Assembly (NCBI GenBank): GCA_016205125.1
Contig: JACQJE010000073.1
Location: 1-8,043, forward strand
Origin: Deltaproteobacteria bacterium
GTDB lineage: Bacteria > Bdellovibrionota > O2-12-FULL-43-9 > JACQJE01
DNA length: 8,043 nucleotides
Direction of reading: 5' to 3'
Shown here: piece after piece, positions 1 through 5,550 of the stretch
Layout of the letters: each line of letters opens with the position of its first letter
How positions within the stretch are numbered: the first letter of the stretch is position 1
The notes under the pieces: model-generated
The model's input: only the letters and a program-made list of their open reading frames with translations
Databases searched by the model: none
What the model was told of the DNA's origin: nothing
Translations under genes and position numbers: made by a program

Positions 1-25
1 TAACTCCTTTGTGATCAAAGGGTTA
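1..25. repeat. Inverted repeat (dyad) at left edge, possible enhancer or operator site
   Basis: The arms TAAC-(T)-CCTTTG and CAAAGG-GTTA are complementary over 10 pairs with a single bulged T at position 5, around a TGAT spacer at 12-15. The inner core 6-21 is a perfect 6-bp dyad with a 4-bp gap. It is centred about 120 bp upstream of the sigma-54 -24 element at 134, a usual distance for an activator site of a sigma-54 promoter. It could instead be the hairpin of a transcript running off the left edge, or it could relate to a divergent gene. Seen directly: the dyad. Its role is inferred. Confidence 0.4.
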
Positions 26-133
26 AAGGGAACTTCGCGGTTACCCCCATTATGAGGCATCGACTCGAAAACTCATAACTCCTCGGTTACCTTTTTTACG
101 ATCCAATTCGCTCAAGGCTTTACGGTTGAGGGC

Positions 134-149
134 TGGCATGCATCTTGCA
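134..149 (+). promoter_or_regulatory. Sigma-54 (RpoN) -24/-12 promoter of the 517-residue secreted protein
   Basis: TGGCATG-CATC-TTGCA matches the sigma-54 consensus TGGCACR-N4-TTGCW at all but one of the fixed positions, with GG and GC exactly 10 bp apart. Transcription would begin about 12 bp past the -12 GC, near 160, leaving a leader of about 76 nt before the ATG at 236. Sigma-54 promoters depend on an AAA+ enhancer-binding activator, so this gene is probably switched on by a specific signal rather than expressed constitutively. Confidence 0.82.
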
Positions 150-182
150 TAGGCATAATTTGTAGTGATGTCGACGGCAATA

Positions 183-205
183 GGGCGCCGATATGGCGCG
201 TGCCC
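183..205 (+). promoter_or_regulatory. GC-rich hairpin in the 5' leader of the 517-residue protein
   Basis: GCGCC-GATAT-GGCGC (185-199) forms a perfect 5-bp GC stem with a 5-nt loop. An alternative fold pairs GGGCGCC with GGC plus GCCC, with GCGT bulged. It lies between the predicted transcription start and the ribosome binding site (GGGTGAG, about 220-226). No U-tract follows, so it is not a terminator. It may stabilise the mRNA. The second sigma-54 unit also has a leader hairpin, of a different sequence. Confidence 0.4.
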
Positions 206-235
206 TCTGTGTCAATATAGGGTGAGAAGAATATC

Positions 236-1789
236 ATGAAGCAGGTCAGAAGAACGCAAAAATCCTTTGTCTTATTAATCGGTTTGGTTGTTCAACTTGG
301 CTTTTTTGTCGGCCATGCGGATGCCAAAGATGTAAAGTTCATCTGGAGCGGCAGAACGATCGATGATCGGGTCATCCTGCAGTTTGCCTACGAGAGTTAC
401 CAGGGGATTATTGAGGAATTTCGCCGAGAAGGAATCAAGGTCATTCTGCTTGAAAAAAATGCCGACATTGAATCGAACAGGAGAATAAACTTACCGGAGG
501 ATTTCGAAGCCGTCAGGTATTATACGAAACATTTTGATGAATACTTGCCAGAAACCAAAGAGAAAAAGACGACACCAGACGGTGCCGTTGAAGGCACTTT
601 TTCCGCTACTGGACGATTCCTCCCCCCATACTCGCATAACCTGAATGATCAGAATCAGCATGCCGACGCTGAGGAGCGTCCCTATGTGGAAAAACCGCTC
701 ATGCTGATTCGCTCCGATATGGACAACAAATCCACTCTCATTCACGAATACCTGCACTTCTATTTGCGCAGGCATGATAAACCCGAAAAAGGATCGGACG
801 GAAAGCTCCATAATGAGTTGTGTCTGCGATGCCAGCAGGAGATCGATCTTTTAGGGGCTTTTAATGAGTGTGATAAAAAATTGGAGCGCGCCGGTCTTTT
901 TACGAATGAAGAAGAACTGTTGCCGTTAAAGGGAAATATAGAGAAATGCAAAGAAGAAGCGGAAGCTTACTACCTGAGCTCTCTGACCTTCCGGCGTCAC
1001 CGGCTTGTTTCCAAAATGGAGATAGCCGGTGAGGAGATGGACATCGAGATACTCCTTTACAACTATCGAAATAAACTCAATATTCAGGATGAAGAAAAGG
1101 AGAGCTTAGCCTCCCTGCAAGATTACCTTGCAGGTTATACACAAGAACTGGTCGGCGGAATGGAAAGCCTTCGGAGAGCAATCCAGAGGAATCACCTGGA
1201 GCTTCTGCCCGATGTAGAACGCAAGGTCCTGGAACTGAGAGATCTCTCTGGAAAAGTTTGGGAGAAATTCTGGCAAACGCAACTATGGCTCGGAATGCAA
1301 TGTGAACAAGAACACGAAAGAGTCGACCTTTTTTTAACGGAAAAAAACCTCCCGGACACCATTGGAACAGTCGTGGCAGGTATTTTAGGAAGCGATATTT
1401 CTCCTGATCAGAACCCCCTGACTTTTAAAAAAATCACCGATGACCGGCGCTGGAAATCGGCCGTTCAACTGGAGGAACATCCTTTAGAAGGATGGGAACA
1501 GCCGGTAAAAGTAGTCAAAGTGAACGCAACCGGGGAAGAGGCCCTCAATATTCTGGAGTCGATAGAAAACATCGCCAGGAAGATGGAAGTAAACTTATCT
1601 AAACAGGAATACCCGAGTGAATATCTGCTGAGCCAAATCCTCGCGGTGGAAAGCCGGGTCAGAGAGGCGGGAGAGGAATTATCTGCGAAAGGACTTGACC
1701 AGCGTGATTCTTCAGTCATCATCGACTTTGCGTATGATCAGTTCGGAGGACTCCTCCGAGTCTCTTTTCACAATCACAGAGAAAAATAA
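236..1789 (+). CDS. Secreted putative zinc metallopeptidase of unknown family (HEYLH motif)
   Basis: A 517-residue exported protein that I cannot assign to a named family. Residues 1-30 form a Sec signal peptide: basic start (KQVRR), hydrophobic core about 11-25, and an ADA cleavage site before Lys31, with no lipobox, so it is probably soluble in the periplasm or secreted. HEYLH at 170-174 fits the HExxH zinc motif. EEAEAY at 240-245 could supply a glutamate as third ligand, as in gluzincins, but this is inference. Four cysteines between the two motifs (C196, C199, C212, C238) suggest disulfides. From about 275 to 345 the protein is helical and charged; the C-terminal third has no recognised domain. 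The ATG lies about 9 nt after GGGTGAG. It is probably monocistronic and driven by the sigma-54 promoter at 134-149. An inactive zinc-binding protein is also possible. Confidence 0.85.
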   Translation: MKQVRRTQKSFVLLIGLVVQLGFFVGHADAKDVKFIWSGRTIDDRVILQFAYESYQGIIEEFRREGIKVILLEKNADIESNRRINLPEDFEAVRYYTKHFDEYLPETKEKKTTPDGAVEGTFSATGRFLPPYSHNLNDQNQHADAEERPYVEKPLMLIRSDMDNKSTLIHEYLHFYLRRHDKPEKGSDGKLHNELCLRCQQEIDLLGAFNECDKKLERAGLFTNEEELLPLKGNIEKCKEEAEAYYLSSLTFRRHRLVSKMEIAGEEMDIEILLYNYRNKLNIQDEEKESLASLQDYLAGYTQELVGGMESLRRAIQRNHLELLPDVERKVLELRDLSGKVWEKFWQTQLWLGMQCEQEHERVDLFLTEKNLPDTIGTVVAGILGSDISPDQNPLTFKKITDDRRWKSAVQLEEHPLEGWEQPVKVVKVNATGEEALNILESIENIARKMEVNLSKQEYPSEYLLSQILAVESRVREAGEELSAKGLDQRDSSVIIDFAYDQFGGLLRVSFHNHREK

Positions 1790-1909
1790 GGGTGCCATTT
1801 TTTGTCAGCCCTGCCGCCAAATTCTGTCACCGCGTTCCATGGAAATTTTTTAGAAACTATTTTCTCGCGCAAATTCAGCTAGTTACAATTTTGAAAATCT
1901 TCTGATTCG

Positions 1910-1925
1910 TGGCACACTGCTTGCT
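1910..1925 (+). promoter_or_regulatory. Sigma-54 (RpoN) -24/-12 promoter of the 84-residue protein and matrixin unit
   Basis: TGGCACA-CTGC-TTGCT matches TGGCACR-N4-TTGCW at every fixed position, with the required 10 bp between GG and GC. It lies in the 263-bp gap after the first gene and points at the gene pair starting at 2053. The predicted start near 1936 gives a leader of about 115 nt containing a strong hairpin. Upstream, short dyads (TTCCATGGAA at 1835-1844; AGAAA-CTAT-TTTCT at 1852-1865) lie where an activator could bind, but neither matches the dyad at 1-25. Confidence 0.87.
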
Positions 1926-1951
1926 CTTGTATAAGGGTAGACAAGACGAAT

Positions 1952-2004
1952 GGCAGGAGGCAGAAGACCCCTTCCTCCCCTCTTTCCCAAACCCGCCTCC
2001 TGCC
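1952..2004 (+). promoter_or_regulatory. Long leader hairpin with pyrimidine-rich loop
   Basis: GGCAGGAGGC (1952-1961) and GCCTCCTGCC (1995-2004) are perfect 10-bp complements enclosing a 33-nt loop that is almost all pyrimidine after its first seven bases. The stem begins about 16 nt after the predicted sigma-54 start. Two CCCC runs in the loop (1968-1971, 1977-1980) could pair with GGGGG at 2015-2019 or GGGG at 2034-2037, a possible pseudoknot. No U-tract follows, so termination is unlikely. An mRNA-stability or translation-control role is inferred. Confidence 0.55.
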
Positions 2005-2052
2005 TGATTTATCTGGGGGCCTTCGGAGCGGATGGGGCAAGTGGTGTGAGCA

Positions 2053-2307
2053 ATGGAATACGATGTCACAGAAGGGATTGCGTTTGTTCTTCCGAGATCG
2101 CGGAAATACTTTGGCCGATCGGTCAATCCCCACTCCAGGGAACATTGGAAGACGCTTGTCGAAGAGATGGCAGGTATAGAATCGGCAGGCGATACCGCTA
2201 CACAAAATACGCTTGAACTGAAAATCAAAGAACTCGAGCGGCTTCAAAAAGAGCTCCTCGATATGATAGACACACTCGACACTTTCCTCGATGGATCGCA
2301 GGAATGA
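2053..2307 (+). CDS. Small coiled-coil protein translationally coupled to the matrixin
   Basis: An 84-residue protein of no recognised family. It has no signal peptide or membrane segment, so it is probably cytoplasmic. The N-terminal half is mixed; residues about 52-80 (TLELKIKELERLQKELL and onward) show heptad-spaced leucines and isoleucines with many Glu and Lys, typical of an amphipathic helix or coiled coil. ATG 2053 is the first in-frame start after a stop at 2047-2049. The ribosome binding site is weak (GTGTGAG just upstream). Its TGA overlaps the ATG of the lipoprotein matrixin in an ATGA arrangement, so the two are probably co-translated from the sigma-54 promoter at 1910. Overlapping open frames on the minus strand fit neither the promoter nor the coupling. 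Function unknown; a partner or regulator of the peptidase is only a guess. Confidence 0.68.
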   Translation: MEYDVTEGIAFVLPRSRKYFGRSVNPHSREHWKTLVEEMAGIESAGDTATQNTLELKIKELERLQKELLDMIDTLDTFLDGSQE

Positions 2308-2984
2308 GATGCCTTCTCAACCAAAATCCGCGTGCAGAGCTAAAAATCGCGCCGCAGCGGCCGGAGAGACGGTGGATCAGGATCTGCTATCTGCTTCCAA
2401 TCCTCTTTTTAATCGGATGCGGCGTTCAGGGCGAAGAGATCTGCACCATTCCGGCGACAGAGTCAGATACCGGCTACGTTCTCGCCTCTGACTGTCATGC
2501 GGTTGTCTGGGGCTCTTCCGATCTGCCGATTCGAATTTCAATCGACGATTCCATCAGCGATACCTTTGTCAATGCCATCTTTGACGCTGCCGCGACTTGG
2601 GAAAGCGCGGCTGGACGGAGGCTCTTTGAGGTTGTGAGGAATGATGACGGCGCTTTGAATCAGATGAGCTTTGTTTCAAATGGAGATTGGAAGTTCGGAT
2701 CGGACTTAACTGCGGCGACACAGTTCGCAACCAATAATAAAGAACGGCGGATGATCTCCGCGCAAATTTACTTTAATCTTTCTTACAAGTTTTCCATCTC
2801 TGGGGAACGCGACGCCATTGATATGGCATCGGTTGCGCTCCACGAGCTCGGCCACGCACTGGGACTCACCCATCTCGACACGGCCATTGACGCGGAGAGT
2901 GTCATGAACGCGTATCTCGGCAGAGGTGTGATCCGGCGCACCTTGAGCCGCGGAGATCTTGAGCGGCTAAACAATCATTATTAG
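2304..2984 (+). CDS. Lipoprotein matrixin-type (M10-like) zinc metallopeptidase
   Basis: A 226-residue metzincin-like peptidase. HELGHALGLTH at 180-190 is the full HExxHxxGxxH zinc site (H180, H184, H190, catalytic E181), followed by D192 as in matrixins. SVMNAY at 199-204 supplies the Met-turn methionine M201. The hydrophobic segment ICYLLPILFLIGC ends in lipobox LIGC with C39 as the predicted acylated residue, so the enzyme is probably membrane-anchored and exported. The N-terminal region before the hydrophobic core is unusually long (about 25 residues), but no later in-frame start exists before the lipobox. No cysteine-switch propeptide is evident; C47 and C64 may form a disulfide. The start overlaps the preceding stop by 4 nt. 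The gene ends 3 nt from the convergent phasin-like gene. The fold assignment is strong; the substrate is unknown. Confidence 0.92.
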   Translation: MRCLLNQNPRAELKIAPQRPERRWIRICYLLPILFLIGCGVQGEEICTIPATESDTGYVLASDCHAVVWGSSDLPIRISIDDSISDTFVNAIFDAAATWESAAGRRLFEVVRNDDGALNQMSFVSNGDWKFGSDLTAATQFATNNKERRMISAQIYFNLSYKFSISGERDAIDMASVALHELGHALGLTHLDTAIDAESVMNAYLGRGVIRRTLSRGDLERLNNHY

Positions 2985-2987
2985 AAC

Positions 2988-3302
2988 TCATTTTTCTTTC
3001 AGCGGTCTGAAGCGAATAGTGGCAGAGATCTGACATTCGTGTTCCCGCAGGAATTGTTTCATCAAGTCCGCAAGGTCGAGGCGATCGAAGAATTTCTGGA
3101 ATTCGTTGGAAAGGACGCCTCTCAGCTCAGTTTTGCTCTTTTGAGCACTCTGGAGAAGCTGCGTTGCAACCTCTTTGGGGAGCTTTAAGTCTGCGACAGC
3201 ACTCTTAATGCTCTCCTCCGTGAGAAAGAGGGCACCCACTCCTGTATAGAAAGCCTTTTTTGCCAAAGCCGTCCAGGCCTTGCTTCGCTCATTTTTACTC
3301 AT
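2988..3302 (-). CDS. Short phasin-like (PHA granule-associated) protein
   Basis: A 104-residue helical protein with no signal peptide. Its N-terminal part (KKAFYTGVGALFLTEESIKS, about 15-34) resembles short proteins annotated as polyhydroxyalkanoate synthesis regulator phasins: a modest hydrophobic stretch followed by amphipathic helices rich in Lys and Glu. Residues about 35-88 are predicted helical; the tail (ISATIRFRPLKEK) looks like a short beta strand with a basic end. I chose ATG 3302 over an earlier alternative start because AAAGGA lies about 9 nt upstream and the extra 32 residues look non-coding. It overlaps the upstream START-like gene by 8 nt, so it is the last gene of the glpX operon. 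No PHA synthase is in view, so a granule role is only suggested by similarity. Confidence 0.78.
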   Translation of the reverse strand: MSKNERSKAWTALAKKAFYTGVGALFLTEESIKSAVADLKLPKEVATQLLQSAQKSKTELRGVLSNEFQKFFDRLDLADLMKQFLREHECQISATIRFRPLKEK

Positions 3303-3735
3303 AGAGATAGATCCTTTCTGCCCGCACTTTAAATCGTTCCACGGTTTTAGGGAGTGTCTGCTCCAATAACTGCTTTTCAATAAGACTCGGAATGGCAAGG
3401 GAGAGTTCTACAGAGAGATGGTATGTCGCATTCGTAGAATGAGAACCCTTACCGCGCTTCAGTTTCCATTCCCCTTCATTGACCTTGAAGAGTTCCCCCC
3501 CCGCAAGTTTCCATTTCAAAGAAGAGGGAGATTTCTCCGTAAATTCAAGAACATAATTAAATTCTTTGATCAGGCGGAGAGAAAAGGAGACTCGCGCTTT
3601 CTCTTTTTTCCTCCCAAGACGATGAACCTCCCGCATCTCCGAAAGAAATTCAGGATAAGATTCATAGTCTGTAATGACGCGATAGACGACCTCGAGAGGA
3701 GCGTCAATCTCGGTCGTTAACTCTGCGGAAGGCAT
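3295..3735 (-). CDS. START/SRPBCC-fold protein (RatA/COQ10/polyketide cyclase-like)
   Basis: A 146-residue cytoplasmic protein. The opening SAELTTEIDAPLEVVYRVIT then DYESYPEFL (residues 3-31) is the classic start of the RatA/COQ10 and polyketide cyclase branch of the START-like superfamily: a beta strand, then paired helices with the D-Y-x-x-Y-P-x-F motif. Central alternating strands follow, and the C-terminal segment 115-140 (IPSLIEKQLLEQTLPKTVERF) is the long helix that closes the hydrophobic pocket. Members bind lipids, quinones or other hydrophobic ligands; the ligand here cannot be read from sequence. ATG 3735 has GAGGT 8 nt upstream, which favours it over an upstream TTG at 3762 that would overlap glpX. 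It sits 23 nt after glpX and overlaps the phasin-like gene by 8 nt. It is not necessarily RatA, whose usual partner RatB is absent. Confidence 0.85.
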   Translation of the reverse strand: MPSAELTTEIDAPLEVVYRVITDYESYPEFLSEMREVHRLGRKKEKARVSFSLRLIKEFNYVLEFTEKSPSSLKWKLAGGELFKVNEGEWKLKRGKGSHSTNATYHLSVELSLAIPSLIEKQLLEQTLPKTVERFKVRAERIYLYE

Positions 3736-3758
3736 GGAGATACACCTCTGTCCAAAAA

Positions 3759-4718
3759 TCAAAATTTATTTTTGGGATGCAGCGTCGTCACGTATTGGAA
3801 AAGCTGATTGTGTGTAGAGAGAATGAGGGTCTGAGTCTCCACTCTTTCATTCCCGAAACGCACTCCCTTCAGGAGCTCCCCATCTGTCACACCGGCCGCA
3901 AAAAAGAAAACATCCTTTCTCGCCATCTCCTCTAGAGAAAGAATTCTGTCTGGGGGATTGATCCCCATTGCGGCTCCTCTTTCACGCTCTCCCTCGTGCC
4001 GATAAACCATCTTCCCTTGAATATTTCCACCGAGGCACTTGAGCGCCGCAGCGGCGAGAACTCCTTCAGTTGAGCCGCCAACCCCCATCATCAAATCGAC
4101 GCCGCTGCCGGGAAGGCAGGTTTCGATCGCCACTGAGACATCGCCATCTGTAAAGAGTTTGATGCGGGCGCCAGCCTGACGCAGATCACAGATCAAATCT
4201 TCGTGGCGGTTGCGATCAAGCACGGCAACGGTGAGATCTGAGATCGGCTTGCCGAGCATTTCAGCAACAGCAATGAGGTTCTCCGCAGGGGTTCGCTCAA
4301 TGCTGATCGCGTCTTTGGCCCGCGGCCCTACAGCGATTTTCTGCATGTAAGTGTCGGGAGCGTGGAGAAACCCTCCTCTTTCCGAAACTGCAAGAAGAGA
4401 GAGAGCGCCCCGGAAATATTTGGCACAGATTGTTGTCCCTTCGAGAGGATCGAGGGCAAAATCGACTTTCAGGCGGGCATCGCTGATCCCAACCTTTTCT
4501 CCAATATAGAGCATGGGAGCCTCATCGCGCTCCCCTTCCCCAATGGCCACAATCCCATCTATAGGCAATGCGCCCAAAGCGCTGCGCATTGCGTCCACTG
4601 CCGCCTGATCTGCCGCCCGCTCATTCCCCTTGCCGCGCCACTGTGCGCTTGCAATGGCCGCTTTCTCCACTACGCCTCGAAATTGTGCGATTGGAAATTC
4701 GTGCAAAGTCGTCCCCAA
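3759..4718 (-). CDS. glpX: Class II fructose-1,6-bisphosphatase GlpX
   Basis: A 319-residue cytoplasmic metal-dependent phosphatase that hydrolyses fructose 1,6-bisphosphate to fructose 6-phosphate in gluconeogenesis; some relatives also act on sedoheptulose bisphosphate. Family motifs are intact: GEGERDEAPMLYIGE at 60-74, DPLEGT at 90-95 (metal and phosphate site), APDTYM at 120-125, DGDVSVAI at 191-198 and GVGGSTEGV at 212-220. The length is slightly below the roughly 336 residues of Escherichia coli GlpX and the alignable region is complete. No ATG precedes the conserved region. TTG 4718 has a partial site (TGGA) 8 nt upstream; TTG 4706 is an alternative, with GGGGA 5 nt upstream. First gene of an operon with the START-like and phasin-like genes, divergent from pcm. 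Confidence 0.95.
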   Translation of the reverse strand: MGTTLHEFPIAQFRGVVEKAAIASAQWRGKGNERAADQAAVDAMRSALGALPIDGIVAIGEGERDEAPMLYIGEKVGISDARLKVDFALDPLEGTTICAKYFRGALSLLAVSERGGFLHAPDTYMQKIAVGPRAKDAISIERTPAENLIAVAEMLGKPISDLTVAVLDRNRHEDLICDLRQAGARIKLFTDGDVSVAIETCLPGSGVDLMMGVGGSTEGVLAAAALKCLGGNIQGKMVYRHEGERERGAAMGINPPDRILSLEEMARKDVFFFAAGVTDGELLKGVRFGNERVETQTLILSTHNQLFQYVTTLHPKNKF

Positions 4719-4745
4719 AGCTGAAATCCACTGTTATGAGGGAGA

Positions 4746-4774
4746 GTTATACCAGCTGAAGAGCGAGGCGTCAA
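4746..4774 (-). promoter_or_regulatory. Sigma-70-type promoter of the glpX operon
   Basis: On the minus strand TTGACG (4774-4769) and TATAAC (4751-4746) are separated by exactly 17 bp, each matching five of six consensus bases. The predicted start near 4739 leaves a leader of about 20 nt before TTG 4718, which agrees with a start codon close to that position. Confidence 0.72.
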
Positions 4775-4866
4775 TTTCCATTTCCAGCTCTGAAAAATAG
4801 CCAGTGAATTTTCTTCACAACTGATCCGATAGGAGGTGAGAAGCCTGAATTAATTTTTTTCATCAA

Positions 4867-4872
4867 AGGAGG
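4867..4872 (+). promoter_or_regulatory. Ribosome binding site of pcm
   Basis: AAAGGAGGG precedes the ATG at 4876. It is a near-perfect anti-16S match, though the AGGAGG core is only 3 nt from the start codon, which is close. It still decides in favour of 4876 over the internal ATGs at 4891 and 4942. Confidence 0.7.
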
Positions 4873-4875
4873 GAA

Positions 4876-5547
4876 ATGTCAGAAGAGGAGATGAAAGCAT
4901 ATAAAAAAGTGCAAAATCGCGAAGAGACCCTCAGAGAAGAGATGGTGGAAGAGCAGATCATCGCCAGGGGGATCAAACAGCAAGAGGTGTTGGATGCGCT
5001 GCGGCGAGTGCCGAGACATGAGTTTGTTCCTGCGTCGCTCAGCTACCTCGCCTATGCCGATCAGCCGCTTCCAATTGGCGAAGGACAAACAATCTCTCAA
5101 CCTTATATTGTCGCCTATATGACTGAGATCCTTAAACTGACCTCGCAGGATCGCGTTTTGGAAATTGGCACCGGTTCAGGTTATCAATGCGCCGTTCTGG
5201 CAGAAATTGCAAAGGAAGTTTACACGATGGAAATCGAGCCTTCTCTTCATGAAAAAGCCAAAGAGGTCTGTCAAAGACTCGGATATCGGAACATTCACTT
5301 GCGCTTAAGTAATGGCTACGCAGGCTGGCCGGAAGCGGCTCCTTTCTCGAAAATTATCGTGACCGCCGCGCCAATGGAGGTGCCACAGGCATTGATTGAA
5401 CAGCTTGCTCGCGGAGGACGAATGGTCGTTCCCATGGGCGTCCTCTTTCAGCAACTGATGGTCATTGAAAAACTGGAAGATGGGAGACTTCTCCGAAAAA
5501 CGGACCTCCCCGTCCGTTTTGTGCCGATGAGGCATCACGAGGAGTAA
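4876..5547 (+). CDS. pcm: Protein-L-isoaspartate O-methyltransferase
   Basis: A 223-residue cytoplasmic enzyme that methylates L-isoaspartyl residues in aged proteins with S-adenosylmethionine, the first step of repair. Diagnostic segments are present: LPIGEGQTISQPYIVA at 65-80, the SAM-binding VLEIGTGSGYQ at 94-104, NGYAGWPEAAPF at 146-157, IIVTAAP at 160-166, and GGRMVVPMG at 180-188 near the end. Where the family normally has GDGxxGW this protein has SNGYAGW, replacing the aspartate with asparagine. The N-terminus carries about 14 residues more than the E. coli protein, charged and possibly helical; the strong ribosome binding site supports this start. It is divergent from glpX and converges on the nucleotidase gene with 3 nt between stops. 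No clear sigma-70 promoter was found in the shared 157-bp gap for this direction. Confidence 0.95.
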   Translation: MSEEEMKAYKKVQNREETLREEMVEEQIIARGIKQQEVLDALRRVPRHEFVPASLSYLAYADQPLPIGEGQTISQPYIVAYMTEILKLTSQDRVLEIGTGSGYQCAVLAEIAKEVYTMEIEPSLHEKAKEVCQRLGYRNIHLRLSNGYAGWPEAAPFSKIIVTAAPMEVPQALIEQLARGGRMVVPMGVLFQQLMVIEKLEDGRLLRKTDLPVRFVPMRHHEE

Positions 5548-5550
5548 TTC

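Noticed and set aside
491..951. Minus-strand open frames inside the first gene
   Set aside because: They are antisense shadows of the 517-residue gene, which has a signal peptide, a promoter and a ribosome binding site.
1790..1820. Possible terminator after the first gene (AGGG...CCCT around a T-rich loop)
   Set aside because: The stem is only about four solid pairs and no T-tract follows it; the T-run is in the loop.
1835..1850. TTCCATGGAA followed by a T-run, terminator-like
   Set aside because: The palindrome has no room for a loop, leaving a stem of about three weak pairs. It could be a protein binding site but is not a convincing intrinsic terminator.
1950..2216. Plus-strand frame of 88 codons starting inside the leader hairpin
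   Set aside because: It overlaps the 84-residue frame in another register, its start lies at the hairpin edge without an upstream ribosome binding site, and the translation (proline-rich, low complexity) looks non-coding.
1875..2247. Two overlapping minus-strand open frames of 117 and 122 codons
   Set aside because: They run across the perfect sigma-54 promoter, the leader hairpin and the coupled 84-residue gene. Their translations are rich in Cys, Ser and Pro with no recognisable domain, as expected of shadow frames.
4831..4838. AGGAGGTGA in the glpX-pcm gap, a perfect anti-16S match
   Set aside because: No start codon at suitable spacing opens a frame longer than a few codons, and pcm has its own closer site at 4867-4872.
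5203..5216. TGGCAGAAATTGCA inside pcm, resembling a sigma-54 promoter
   Set aside because: The GG to GC spacing is 8 rather than 10 bp, which sigma-54 does not tolerate, and it is inside a coding region.
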